In this document: positions 33,949 through 46,824 of the stretch, in pieces
Layout: each line of letters begins with the position of its first letter
Position numbering within the stretch: the stretch's first letter is position 1
Made by a program: the position numbers and the translations under genes
Origin: Colletotrichum lupini
Taxonomy: Eukaryota > Ascomycota > Sordariomycetes > Glomerellales > Glomerellaceae
Assembly: GCF_023278565.1 (NCBI RefSeq)
Contig: NC_064673.1
Span: 868,001-932,000 of the forward strand
Direction of reading: 5' to 3'
Length of the DNA stretch: 64,000 bases
The notes under the pieces: model-generated
What the model saw: only the letters and a program-made list of their open reading frames with translations
Databases searched by the model: none
Told to the model about the DNA's origin: nothing

Positions 33949-36488
33949 GCTTCACAGGAGGGTTAGAAAAGAGTTTCGAGGGTGGATGAGCTCGGACCCA
34001 GGCATGGTGGTGGAATAAAATGGCGGCTTCTTGGAGCACATGTACGAATAATCTTGGGGTTTGTCCAAGTCAAAATGCGACGAGGGAGGGAGATAAGGCG
34101 TTTTGAGATGAGAATTTAGGGCTTGTAGGAAACTCTCTACACCGTATAGTGTGCTGTTGACCTTGGGTACCTCACATTAACACGGACTAAATTGCCAGAA
34201 AAATGCTCCAGATCAGCTCTATGAACTGACCGTGAACTGGACGGTCAGGAGCCAGCCTTTTCCATTTCATGCTGATACGTTGCTTCCATGTCTGATTTGA
34301 GCATTTGTGAATCTAAATAATTGCAATACATGCACGTGGTATTCTGAAAGGCACGTACCTATAGGTGAGGTGGTGGAAGTTGAAGGTCGGGCTGAGCCCC
34401 GGAGCGGACCCCGAATACCGGCCCCACTCATCCGTTACCCCAAAAGCCGGCTGCCGAGGTAACATTCCGAGGGATCGTGTCAGAACCATATCACTCTACC
34501 CAAAATGTGATGACATTGACGAAACCTCGGTCACTCATGAATCATAAGTTGATAAGCTTATTCAACCCTGACTCACACCCCACGAACTTTTCAATTGCCG
34601 CATCATTAGGTAGGATTCAGGAAGCTCCCGCAGAAAAGCTTGTTCCAGAAGCAAGGTTCCTCAGGTAGGGCAGCTCTGCCCGCTGCCAAAAGGGTCGTTC
34701 CGCACTGATGCATTTTCGTCCGAGCACCCTCCTTTCCGAAAGAGGAGAGGAAAAGGAACGAAAAGTTGGAATGGACAGGATGATTCCCTGGCTTTAGGGG
34801 ACTACCGATTGGCAGTCGGCGTACATAAACTTAGTATCGTCAGTTCATTCTCATCCTGCATTCTGGGGTAGCCTTCGAAACCGCCAATCCACGTAGCATC
34901 CCATTCCTTTCCCCAGCTTCCCAGAGCTTGAAGCTTCGAAGCATCCCACCCCAAAAGCACTCACTCCAGAGCTGCATGTTTCCAAAGAGCTCCCCGCACT
35001 CAGCGGGATCATCGACTTACTCGACAGCCTAGCGGTGTTCGTATCAGTGCGGCTTTGTTTCCAAGTTCTATTCCCTGCGTGCCCTCCATCGGCTGAAACT
35101 TGGCCCAACTCTAAAATCAAACAATCCAAACCAGCAAAGCGCATGCTTTCGCATCACGCATTGGATGCATGCGCGACTTGCGTCTAGGTGCACACACGTG
35201 GCGCCAGTTGGCGCCGTCTCAAGAAAGTCATCCAGTCTAGGTACATTAGCAGTATTACACACATCTTACTACAGTAAAACAATATCTCCCTTTTGTCCGA
35301 ATATGCACTTCATTCGACGTCCCCAAGACATCCCCAGTCTTCTTACATCCTCAATCTTGTTCACATCCCCAGTCACGCTTCGTCGTTATTCCTCGTCTAT
35401 ACCTAGTCCGTCCGCTCAGCTACTGACCGCCATTACCTCTTCAAACCTGTGCCTCCTGCGCAACCCTGTCCCCAGGATAAGGGTAGCTGGGCGCGCAGGT
35501 ATCAATTTACCCCATAGACAAGGTCTCGGCTCGGCTTCCAACCCAACACCAGCCAAGCTCCAAACCCCAACCGCCCAATCACATCCCCTGACCCCAGAAA
35601 TCAGATACCGCACCGCCCGCCGCCAACCTGCGTGTCCCGCATGTCGCGTGTCCCGCTTCCCCCCTCCATGTCTCCGTGTGCCTTCAGCTCCCTTCCCCCC
35701 CGCCAAAGTTCTCACACGCCACCATTAGCAAAGCACCGTACCACTGCCCACTAGGTACCCATCGCCACCGGTTCCAGACCAACACACCACCCACTCACAC
35801 TGCCTCTACGTCTCGCTTCCGTCTCTCCCTATTCGCAGCAGCAATATCTCCCTTTCCCTTTCCCTTGACCGCACCGCAAAACCCATACCACGGCATTCGT
35901 TCCTCACGTCAAATTCCCCCCTCTTAGGATTCCCATCCCCGGTCTGTCAGTCTGCCAGTTTCAGGCAGGGTCTAGACACAAACACACTCACACTCTGCTG
36001 ATCTGAGCCGCAGTTCCAGTTCCTTTGTCCTCTCTTCTCATATCTTAGTAATAAGTACCCCAAGACAAGAGAGACTGTACCTATCACCCATCAGCCGTCC
36101 GATCCCCAAGCTTCCTTTGAACACAAGACGCACACACCAAGCGGCACTAGTGACATCTTCCCCGTCCTTCCCCAACAAAAACACTTTGTATGTCTACCGA
36201 TGATGCCCCCCCCCCCTCCCCTCCCTCCCTCTTCCTCTCCACGTATGCTGGTGTGCCGCCGCCGCCCCCCGGCAAAGCTAGGGATGGACCTAGCTAAGAG
36301 GCCAAGAGCTATCGAGGACGTCGAGCCGTCTACTTAACTGGAGAACACCCCCTTCTCGATCTTCTGCTCGTTCTTCATGTACCTAGTTTTGGAAATACCA
36401 CATTGAGAAGTGAAAATCCCATCGTGAACAAAATCAACCATCCTCATCCAGCTACCGTCCAGCAAAACATACCTAGCCACCTGTCACC
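33949..36488. other. intergenic region, no supported gene
   Basis: The stretch is 2.5 kb. From about 35300 to 36300 the plus strand is extremely pyrimidine-rich (C and T), with a run of eleven C's at 36206-36216, like a long fungal promoter and leader ahead of the small gene at 36489. Frames such as 35165-35728 are Ser/Pro-rich low-complexity translations of this CT-rich DNA and were not accepted. Confidence 0.55.
36206..36216. repeat. homopolymer of eleven C's
   Basis: Eleven C's in a row within a CT-rich tract upstream of the small membrane-protein gene. Confidence 0.85.
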
Positions 36489-36825
36489 ATGCAACCCAAA
36501 GCCGCAATGCCCGTCCCTCAGATCCGCCCGGCAATGTACGTCTTCTCCCCCTTCCTCGCTCACACACTCCCTCCCTCCCTCCTCCCAAAAAGCCGCCGAC
36601 ACTTCCCGCCGACATCCTCGTTATCTTCATTGTATTATTCAACACAAGAAAACTAACCTGTCCACACACAGCCGCCACCGAGGTCTCATCGTCGTAACCG
36701 CAGCCGTCACAGCCGTCGCCGTAAGCTTCAGATACACCGCCCTCTCCCGGAGAACAAACGACCAGAACCAGTGCTCCAGCAATCCCTACTACGTCAGCGT
36801 CGACCGGAGCGGCGGCGGGATCTAG
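36489..36825 (+). CDS. small single-pass membrane protein (66 residues)
   Basis: Two exons, 36489-36535 and 36672-36825, give 66 residues. The 136-bp intron has a GTACGT donor, an ACTAAC branch site and a CACAG acceptor. The start sits in a good context (tcaccatgc). The spliced product has a Pro-rich N-terminus, a basic Arg-His-Arg-Gly, one hydrophobic helix of about 20 residues (about 20-40), a basic stretch Ser-Arg-Arg-Thr, and a C-terminus ending Tyr-Tyr-Val-Ser-Val-Asp-Arg-Ser-Gly-Gly-Gly-Ile. Good splice signals, the clean frame across the junction and a membrane-protein layout support a real gene that simple open-frame scans would miss. The shape recalls small inner-mitochondrial or ER membrane proteins. 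Function unknown. Confidence 0.75.
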
Positions 36826-37479
36826 AGTCTAAAAACCCTCGAGTTTGAAGAAAAAAAAAAGAAAAAAAAAACACAAACACCAAAACCATATACCCAAACG
36901 GTTACGAGACACGGATTGGTTCGGTATAAGGGGAAACTGGGAAATCACATATCGTAATGAATATTTGTCACGGCGTACCTCACAACTCATCACCTCAACC
37001 TAAACAACATGCTGCAAACAACCTTCAGTCTTACACGGCTGTATCTGAGGAGCATATCCACGGGGGGCGATGATCAAATTGACTTTTTATGTAAAGTATG
37101 AATACAGGAGACTTGGATGATCTGTAGTGGGATGGCGGCACTCAGATCCAATCCAGAACCAGATCTATCAAAATAACAGACCAAAAATTCCACAATCATT
37201 ACTCCATCCACATGTCCAAATGCAATCGCAGCCAGCTAACGATGTATATGCGGCATGCCTCGGAAAAAAGACAAGAAATAACACAGAAACAAGAAAGGCA
37301 GGGGAAACAATAATGCACAAATACAACTAACCTCCAGAGGGAGGAAAACAAAAATCGTCTCTCTTGGTTCCAAACGCCCCAGCGATGCGGATGCCGGTAA
37401 TCACCAACCATGACCTTGGTATAGCGCGCCGGAAAATGCCCAGCAAGAAATTTTTCAAACCGCGACTCCCCTCCCCTTT
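36826..37479. other. convergent intergenic region
   Basis: The 654 bp between two 3' ends is A-rich just after 36830 (3' untranslated region of the small gene). No supported gene. Confidence 0.6.
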
Positions 37480-40400
37480 TTACATTGAGCTTCGCTTCGT
37501 CGGTCCCATACCCGGACCCTCGCTGTCAGACTCGTCGCCTGATGAGTGTGCCGGCTCCTTTCCCTTGCCCTTTGGCTTGTCCAAGGGGCCCAAATTGCTC
37601 TTACGGCTGGCCGGGCGTTTGCCCGTCGTTCTTCTCACCATCTTTGGTCTATCGCCGCCTCCCTCTTTCTGTCTTGCGATTTCGGAGCTTGTCAGCCCTG
37701 CAACCTTTTGCAGCTCCTCGCCCGATGAGTTGCGGCGAGTGGTAGGCGCCGTCGAGTTGGACGTCGTCTTCAGCCCGCGCAGCTCCCTCGCGACGTCTGC
37801 GAAACTCTCTTCCAAGGTCTTCATGCGCGCCAGGACAAGCTTGCTCATCCGGTTGCTGTCACCGGCATCCTGGCCTCGTCCCGCACCGCCTAGTCGTGCG
37901 TCCTTCATCATAGCCATGGCCATCTGTGTTTGGAAGCTTGAAGGCATGCCTCCCGTTGGGTCATCAGGAACGATGTTTTCGGACAGAATGCTCATGTCAA
38001 CCGAAGACAACCTTCTAAGGGGGTTCGGGCGCTGTAAGCGCTGATCAATACCCGTGAGAGCTGCTCGGTTCGGCGCCGTTTGTACTGCATCCCTTGGTGG
38101 CATGATAGGTCTTGGCCGCGTGTTGGTGACATATGTTTGCCGGCGAGGGGAACGATGGCCACCAGCCGTAGCCGGTTCAACTACTGTAGGGCGACCATTC
38201 TGCACACGCGCACGCGTAGGCGGTGGCTCGGGCGAAGAATGAGAGGATGAGCTGGGCGGCCGACGCAACTCCTGCGGTGCGTACAAAATCGTGTTTGTTG
38301 ACATTGTCCGGCTGTGTGGCATGCGACGCGCAGATCGAGGAGTAACCGATACGGAGGGCCTACCACTTGATCCCAATGATGAAGATGCCGGAGGTGGTAC
38401 AAACCCCTTCGTCCTGGGCGTCGTATTGAAGTAATCGTCAATCGACGTTTGGTGTATGACGGGTCCCCGACGGCTGTCGCCAGCGTTCGTTGCGATATCT
38501 TCCTCCTCTTCCTCATCATTCGTAACGAGTTCATCGTCGCCGTCTGCATCCGTTTGTTGATTCTCCTCCTCCTTGGCTTTAGCCGCTGCGACAACATTCC
38601 GGAAGAAGGAACCGATGGCAGGCTGTGAGACGAACTCTGCTGGGTCGCTAGCCGCAGATCTGACATCTGATATCTGACGAGATCTCTGTGTCCGCAGCTC
38701 TCTAGAGAGGCTGAGCCTTCTATGCCAATCTGGCCGAGCACTTGTGCTTCCGTTCTCCAGGGTCGGCCACTGGGAAAGCTGGAGATAAGGGGAGGGTTCC
38801 TCCTCGTCATTACGATCCATCCAGTTTCGGACCGCATGCTGGGTCTTCTTTCTCTCGTTCCGCCTTTGGTTTCGCAAAGTCGCAAGGCCAGGACCTCGCC
38901 GGAAGACCTCCTCCAAGGCATGATCCTTCTGATAGCCAGTGATGGATTCTTCGCGAACGCGCACGTTGGGGCTGAAAAGAGCAGATCGACTTGCCGGGTC
39001 TGCAAAGGAAATTGTCCGATCCCGGCCGTGGTGGTGGTGATTTTCGACAAGATCCGTCGGCTCGTACATTGACGGGGCGAGCCAGTACTTTTCGTACAGG
39101 AAAATGAAGAACAGAAGAGGGAAGTGCGTGACCTTGATGATTGTTCTGTTCAGTTTGACGAAATGCTTGAGTGGCATGCAGTAACGCAAAGGCATCAACA
39201 GCCACGCGAAGATGTTTCCTGGCGCAACGTAGGAAAAGAGCGCGTCGTTCTTGACCATGGAGATAGTGTTGATTGCAAAGAGGAACCTGGATTTTGTTAG
39301 AAGCTATTTTTTTCAATGAGGCGTGTCTGATTACTCACTGATGCTCTTCTTTAGCATTCGAGGCAATCTTCATGAATGAGTTGGTCAAGACCGTAATGAG
39401 AATTGTGCTGGCTTTGTTAGATACAGCCCGTAGCTAGAGACAGACTTGACTTACACAATGACGAAGTGACACATGATGAGGAAGAAGCCCATGAGGCCCC
39501 TTTCGAGCCAGTTATACCCTGGCCACAGTTCCCAAGCAGCCGGGGTAAAGCCCATGAGGAGCTGGAAGATCCGGAAGGCGATGTCAGCAGCATTGTTATT
39601 ACCGTCGGCCAGAGTGAAGAAGACAAAGAAGCCGCTGCACGAGATGAGAATCAAGACAGTGACGGCCACAAGGTCAACGGCCATCAAGCGGAACGCAATC
39701 AGCAGCTGTGAGAAGTACTGGTAATGGTCCAGCACGCTGAAGATGCGGGGCAGCAACAAGATGGCATTCGCCGCGAGAACGTCGTAGGCAGAGTCATTCC
39801 AGTGCTTTGCGTCCACGAGGAAGACCCCATAGACACGCATGAAGTAGTAGACGATCAACAAGAGGAGGATTCCCAAATCGAAAGCGTTCCAAAAGCTCAT
39901 GATGTAAAGCGAGAACCCCTGTTCGTTGAACCCAACAAGCTCATCCAGCATGAAACCGGCACTCCAAAACCAGAATATCAACTCCAGCGAGCTGATCCGC
40001 GCTGCACGTTGGGCCAAGACAGCAAGAAACAGGGCGATGAGAACGAGAAGTGACAGCGTCGAGAGAAAGAACCTATAGCGCGGTACGCGAAGTCGTGAGA
40101 GCTTGAAGAGGGACGCCTGGCGAGGATCATAGAGAACCACACTCCTTCTTCCCGGTACTGATGGCTGCTGGCCCTCCTTTTGGCTGTTGCCGCCAAGCAG
40201 CGGCGTTCTTGAATCGGGCTTGCCCTGACCACCAGGCGAAGAAGGGGGTTCTCTGTGCAAGCTGTCTGCAGATGAGTAAAAGCTGATGGCACCGTTCCAG
40301 ATAGCCTCCAACTGCTGCACCACCAGAGGGTGTGCGAGGAAGTGCTTGGCAGAAGCACGAATAGCAACCTCGAGTGTCGAGGTCCGGGCCGCGGTAAGGC

Positions 40401-41171
40401 GAGCCTTGGTCCTTGGGTCCGATTTCGGTGCATTTGCTGGCTGTGCGCCAGGGAGGCCCTGAAGGGGGTAAAAATCGTAGGATAGAGCGTCGATCAGCTC
40501 ACGGGTGTTGTACTCTTTCAGGAGCTTCAGAGCCAACAATTCGCAAACCAGAGCCCTGGTAGAGCTGTTTCCAGCATTCCCTGGGTACATCTGGGCCTCC
40601 TTATTGAACTGCAGGCAGTTGGCCATGAGGCAGTATAGGGTGGCGCGGTTAAACTGCTGAGTCCTGATTTGCTGTTGCATAGGCTTGACCAGGAACTGGG
40701 AGACTTGGGGGGAGCGTATTTGGTCCCATGATAACGTCGTTTCGGTACGGGTCTGAACAATGATGCGAATCGCGTGGGTAATGCTATAGATGGGTAAGGA
40801 ATCTGTAGGTTTGCGGTCAGCTTGAGGTCATGAGTTTATAGGGGTAGCCCATGCAGGGCCTCTGGTTGTCTTGTACCGAGATATGTCTCTGAGAAGAGAG
40901 GAAGGACAGGCAAGGAGCGCTGGATGCGATCTTCGTCGTCGACGTTGTCGTGGTCGTCCCCTGACTGGCCTAGGCCGTCGTCCTCCTCGTCCTCGTCCTC
41001 CTCCTCTTCGTCGTCATCTTCGGCCTCAGTGAAGTCTCCGGTTGCGCGTCGTGGTGGTTCGCCAACGTAGTGGCGATAGGCAGGGCCAGGGGAAGGGGAT
41101 TGCCTATCGTGAAATCGGTCGACGCGACGGCTGCGATTGTTCTGCTTGGGTCGAAGCAGAGAGGAAAACAT
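37480..41171 (-). CDS. yvc1: Yvc1-type vacuolar TRP calcium channel
   Basis: Four exons on the minus strand, 41171-40877, 40802-39455, 39407-39339 and 39286-37480, give 1172 residues. Introns are 74, 47 and 52 bp. The N-terminus has a long acidic run (about 50-75, mostly Asp/Glu). A cytosolic helical region leads into six hydrophobic segments at roughly residues 310-580, with a pore-like loop (Phe-Gln-Leu-Leu-Met-Gly-Phe-Thr-Pro) between the fifth and sixth. The sixth helix continues across the tiny 69-bp third exon. The C-terminal 500 residues are Ser/Arg-rich with another acidic block (Glu-Glu-Glu-Glu-Glu-Asp) and a short helical coil near 1040-1070. In yeast, Yvc1 (TRPY1) releases Ca2+ from the vacuole on osmotic or Ca2+ stimulation, with a C-terminal acidic cluster involved in Ca2+ activation. 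The same role is inferred here. Yeast Yvc1 is 675 residues; the extra length is the disordered tail. Confidence 0.9.
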
Positions 41172-43309
41172 TGTCTAGTGGGGATGAGATGCAGCCCGCC
41201 GCCTTATGCTATCGTGTCCTACGGCGCCATAGAGGAAGGGTAGGAGACGATTCGAGAGTGCGCGGGAAGGAGAAGGGGTGGGGGGTTCGTTTTCGCGTAA
41301 ACACAGGAGTTCGTTTCGAGTCGGTTTGCGGTAATCCTCGAGGAATACGTAAGAGAGCGAGAAAAAAAGAAGTCGTTAGGAGCAACACCAGGCCAAAGCA
41401 CGGCGAGGAGGGTAGGAAATAGGAAGTGAAGTCAGGTCGGAATAGACTGGCCGAGCACAATGGTAAATAAGAAAGTGCTGGACAGACAGGTTGGTAGGCC
41501 AGTAGGGTTCCCCGTGGTCGAGACGAAGAAATCGATGCACTGTTTTGTGGGGAAGCTGGCCAAGAGCCTTTCTTCTAGACCAGGAAGAGGGATGTACAGT
41601 AAGACCAAGTGACAAGGAGCAAAGACACTGATCCTTGGAAAGTAAAGAGAGCAAAAGGGACGTGGGCGAGTGTTAGGAAGAGACACGGGCAAGCAACAGG
41701 CGCGTGGAGCGCGGATCGAGATTCTGACGAGGACGATGCGATTTTTAGCGTAGTCGGACAGGTAGAGTGCTAAAAGGCGAGTGATACTGCATGAGGCAGT
41801 CGACGCCGGTAGGGGACGGGAAGGCAAGGAACAGGCGAGTAACAGGATGCCCGTAAGGTATCCGTTCCGAGTAAGGTATGGATCTATGTATGGGATGATG
41901 TTCACCTCCTGTCTAGGTATGTATATATTTCCAAGTATCCGTATGCATGTATACTTTGAATCGCTAAGGTATGGGACGTAACCGTACATAGTACTCCGTA
42001 TGTACGTAGGTATGCACCCCAGCTGCAAATGCAGGCCAGAAGCGAAGCACCTCGAAGCAAGATGGCCTGCATCGATGACCTCTTGCAACGAGGAAATCAT
42101 AACCGGTGACGATAGCGACAGAGGGGAGAGACTGCGATAAGGAGTCTGGGTTTTAGCCATTCAAGACCGTTTACCACCCACCATCCGATGTCTTGTCCAC
42201 ACAGCCTAACCAACTTCCTTACCAACAACCGAACATGAGCACACACATGGAAGTATGCCGTACGTGTGTAAAGTGCGCAGCTGAGGATCAAGGAAAGGAA
42301 ACGCGGCGCGCCACTGGGGCGAGTAGAGATGCAGCGTCGCGAAATGTCGTGGTTCTCGCTCGCATCGTGGCAGGCTGGGCTTGCCCTTCCGAGTTCCAAG
42401 GATCAAATGGAAGTGAACAAAAGTGGCAGTGATGGAGTGAGTAAACGGGGCATCCAAGATCCAGAGCTTCTCGCCTGGCACGCCTGGGCCGCTCGAGAGT
42501 CAGGAATGGGCTAGCGCAAGATCCCTGGGCGTGGGAAGTTGGCCTCTAAAAAGTGGGGGGTTCCAACGCTGCCAATGCGCCACAACGGAAAGTGCGTCAG
42601 GCAAGATGCGCCCACCTCTGCCTGCCTCTGCCTGCTGCTTGACTTGTTGCTTCCTGCTTCACCTCAACTTGCAAGAGCTTTCTGGTCAGTGGTCAATTGG
42701 AAAGAGCACTGGAGACCGGAGTGGGAAAACTGGAGGCAGGACCCAAATCCAATGGAAGCTTCCTGAGCCTGCGGCTGCAAGTGCTCCCTCATCCTAGCAC
42801 ATACACCCCGGAACTTCATGATGCCCACGTCCACATTCACGCATCGCCGCAGCACCGCAACTGGGTACGCACCGGGGCCAGTCCGCTCTGCGAAATGACA
42901 CAATCAAAAAAAAGGCCCGGGGGAGCTCCATGTCTGTGTCGACATTCGTTTGCTACCCTGAAAGCCGATCCATCGTCCAGCCTAGACGTTTTAACGCCAG
43001 ACTACCTCCCTAGCACGAGTACGTAGACCGCCCGAGTCTTTGCAGGTCTTTTGCAAGACTCCCGTCGCATCAACTTACCAACTACTAATTGCCTTTGGTG
43101 CAGCCAGGCGTGTTTTGCTATCAAAACAACAAAGGGCAAGGGGGAAAAGGGATACATACTGCCGAGTCTCCGAATCAAAAACCCCCAGTATCCGTGTCCA
43201 TACCATACCGGCATACTCTGTAATACACTGCACATGCATGCTAATAACATGTCAGTTAAGCCACATTTCTGCAAAGGCACGCACATACACGAGAAAAGTA
43301 AAGACCGAA

Positions 43310-43330
43310 GACGACGACGACGACGACGAC
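43310..43330. repeat. (GAC)7 trinucleotide repeat
   Basis: Seven GAC units in intergenic DNA. Confidence 0.85.
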
Positions 43331-44954
43331 ATCAGATGAAAATCGGGCGAGACATGCAACCGCATGACTTTGTTAGGACGAAAAAGAAGGAGACCCCGAC
43401 ACACAAGCGCCAAACACTCCGAAGACCCGACGCACTCAGACACCCGTCCCCGTCCCGCTCTGTCAGACAAGAGACATTCGACCGCCAGACACACAGGTAC
43501 AGGTGCCTGCGTCTGCCTCTCGTGCCTCTGCATCCACGACTGTATCTGCGGCTTCCTCCCCGACGTCGTCCGGATCAATATCCGTAGCCTCCTTTTTCTC
43601 CCAGTATCCTTTATGGTCATCTCTACAACAACCGGCAGGCTAAGTAATTACACTCGGCAGCCAAAGGGCGAGAATGAGAAGGGGATCGAAGCAAAAGACG
43701 TACCAAGCAGACCCAAGAGTTGCCGAAGCTGCCATGCAATGCGAGGACCAATTTCAAAAATTCGACCTGGCAGATAGGCTGCATCCGCGGCCGCGCATCG
43801 TCACTTGACATGCGTGACACACGATGCTTGGATACTGACTGGCCTGGGCGGCTGGGCCCTTGTCATGGGTCGATTCGCGGTTCTCCTCCGTTGCTTTCCA
43901 AAATTGAATCACAACGCCTCACTCGGCATCCTCAGTTCAAGACAGTCACAAAACCAACGCGACATGTCTCTCCACCGCTAGCCTGAAAACTAGCACAGTT
44001 CGCAGGAGAAACAGGGCGAGTCGGTCAGCAACCAGTGAAGCAAACCTCACCTCGAGAGCCCCAGAGTCGCAACAGTGAAGCTTGAGTTGCATCCTCCAGC
44101 TCCAAGAATTCAGCCCCCCACAGGATCAGCAGCACACCTCGAGCCATTCCCTCGCTTGATTGGCCTACGGGGGCCGTCACCGCCATTGGCATCCCACACA
44201 CACGGATGCACAGATGGCACCTGTTCTGGCCCAGGGTGCGACGCTGCATTTGGGGGACACCGCCGGGATTTTGCTCTCGACGGGCCCCTGCTTCCACACC
44301 ATTGTCGTTTCTACTCCATGCTACTCCTCCAATCCTTTTTTCTTCTTGTGGTGGCAATCCCGCCCTCAAAGAACGGGAAGGGAGTGCTTCCCGTTTGCGC
44401 TGTTTTGGTTCCCGAGAGCGATCAGAGGCACAGCTACTTGAGTTGAAGTTGAGGCAGGCGCACAAAACATTTGGCTCAAGAACATAGTACGCGTGACAAG
44501 ACTCAACGATACCTTCACACAGCCCGCACTTACACAAGGTTGCCGAAATCCTTCTGGAGAGAATGAGATGGTTGGTGTGCTTCTCATCAACTCGTCCAAG
44601 CCATGCACGGAATCTCAGCAGACGCCCGTCATGCCAGGTTACATTGAGACCAACACGGCCATCGGCGATTTATGTCGATTCAGATCTCGAATAGATATTG
44701 CAGGGTAGAGGCCGCCATACCCAGGCCAGCATCGTGAACTCTATGCGTTCCACCAATTGACCACACCGCAGCGCAAATCTGCAGGCCCGGCAACAGCAAA
44801 CTTCGCAAATTCCCTCGCATTGTACAAGCCTCACGAGTCAAGCCTCCACCTTGCCGGCCTGTGTTCTTGCTCCCATTTTTTTTTTGGCTCCTTTCGACCT
44901 CTTAAATCCCAACTGGCTTAGCCAAGCATTCATGCTCCAGGCTCTTCCGAGACT

Positions 44955-45039
44955 AGTAAGCTGTCATGCTTACAGCTACTGCGTAGTAAGTTGTCCTGCT
45001 TATTCGTACGTAGTACAGCTAGTAAGCTGTCCTGCTTAC
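44955..45039. repeat. three spaced hairpin-like 19-bp repeats
   Basis: Copies at 44955-44973, 44985-45003 and 45021-45039 share agtaagctgtcctgcttac. In the first and third, GTAAGC and GCTTAC form a perfect 6-bp inverted repeat around a 6-base centre. The middle copy has transitions that weaken the stem. Confidence 0.85.
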
Positions 45040-46824
45040 AGGGGAGCCGCCCTGTCAGAGATGATGGGCTGGGTGAGATCCGTGGGGTCCATTAGAAGCG
45101 TCCAATGGAATGTCATCTTCCGTCACTTGACCTGCCTACTCACGCTACAACACTCAGTTGCCGTTTATTTCAACTACTTAGTGAGAATATCACATTCCGA
45201 TCAACCAGTATAAGACATAAGTATGGCACGTGCAAGTACGTCAAGTCATCCGCATTGTCCGTTCCTTAATCCAAGGTGCCGAGAGTTTCTCCAAAGATGC
45301 TCCAAAAATGGTATTTGATGAGGGGCTGGACTCGAATTGGCGCCGTGTAAAACGCAAAGCATGGGTTTAAACCCCACCGTGTTATTTTTTTTTTGTCGCG
45401 ACGGCTTATTTACTCATCGAGGCGAGATATATATGCGTAATACTCTACCAGTGGCCATTGCCAGTCTGGATTTTCTCATGGCCAATTTTCAAGCATAGAA
45501 CTAAGGTGTGATTACTCAGAGTGAAACTATTTGGTAAGCAAAGTATTTAGACATTGCGAGGTCTCGATGAATCCGAAGCATTTTCCAGTCCGGGGAGTGG
45601 GTTGTTGCCCCAGCTGCCCATACCTACCCCAAATCGAGAGGAATGCCCCGCCAAAAACTCAGCACCGGCATCGGCGATGGCCAGGTGAAAACAGGTGAGA
45701 GCTGTTCTCACCTTGGCCGGTGTGCGCAGGTCAAAATCGGATTTTCCACTCATATTTAGTACGTAGTAACATGGAAGTGATTACGCAATAAGCTTACAAG
45801 CCAGCACACACATCAATGCTTCAAAAGAGCCACGGCTACCAAACGCTTGTAAGCCCAAGGCCCTAGGTACGCCCTCGAAATAAATCACCACATCGATCGC
45901 AAGGTATCGATTTGCAAGGTTATTTGGGGGACATACTATTGCAAGTAGCCTGGTCCATTCCAATCGTGGACTCGGCCAATTTTGGAAGTGATTCACAAGC
46001 GGCCGGTCCACTCGTGGCCAGCCACCGTTTTCTCACAGCTTTAGGTTCTTCACCACTGGCCACTCAAGCTAGGTGAATTTGAGGTGAGGAAAGAAATTTC
46101 TGCAGGGACAAGACCGACAAAATTCTGCAACCTCAGCCATCCGGGCGGGCTGTTGGTGGCATTGGTGAATTTTGGTGCTGGTGACGCGGGGCTAATTCCC
46201 CCGCCCTATGGCTAGAAGCGGCAATGACCCAAACCTACCGCCATTTTCTGCCACTTTCTGCCCACTTTCTGCCCACTTGGTAGATAGCGCTAGACCTTTG
46301 ATAACTGACCGCCTGCGATTTCGGTGAAGCACAAGCCGTAATTTTTCAGTTGCAGATCTGTGTCAACGTAGCCGGGACTCCACCGTCCAGGGATTTTGCC
46401 TGTATCATTGGTCAATCCACTCTTAAATTCCTCCCCCAGCGAGGGAAGGCCCTGAGCATGGAGGAGGGGGGTAACCAGATGAATTTTTTTTTCTCACTGT
46501 CAGAGCAAGGTAAAAGTCTTTGGGTCCTGCTGTTTGGCTCTTCTCTTCCTCCTTCTCTCTTTTTCCTTTTTTCTTTCTCCGACAATGGTTGTCTAGAAAC
46601 TCGCATAACTTCCCGAAGATCTATCGTGGCAGATGATCGCTGGGGAGCTCCAGAACCAACCTACGAGACTCTTTTGACGAGCTCGCTGCTGTCACTTTCT
46701 CTAGCACTTCTTTCTTTCACATCGTTGTTGCTTTAGACCCTCTTCCCTCCGAGAGTTTCTTCACCCGTCAATTTTCTCTGTGCCCCGCATCACCCAGAAG
46801 AAACTCCTCCTCCCACAACCGAAA

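Larger units (their letters stand above)
41172..46824. other. 5.65-kb divergent intergenic region without a supported gene
   Basis: This stretch lies between the starts of the channel gene and pyrABCN. Reading frames of up to 242 residues on both strands overlap each other and show no domains. Contents seen: a TATG/GTAC-rich patch at about 41880-42015 with one TACTCCGTA; a (GAC)7 run at 43310-43330; a triple hairpin-like repeat at 44955-45039; a T-run preceded by a T-arm-like palindrome at about 45360-45400; repeated cactttctgcc words at about 46240-46280. The last 250 bases before 46825 are pyrimidine-rich and likely the pyrABCN leader. Confidence 0.55.

Noticed and set aside
41432..42160. 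242-residue minus-strand frame upstream of the channel gene
   Set aside because: Ser/Leu/Tyr-rich, no motif, overlaps a repeat-like TATG-rich patch; likely leader or promoter DNA.
45330..45400. tRNA-like T-arm (gggtttaaacccc) followed by a run of T's
   Set aside because: No matching 7-bp acceptor stem or D-arm upstream; the palindrome gggtttaaaccc alone explains the look. Perhaps a relic of a SINE or tRNA, but not supportable.
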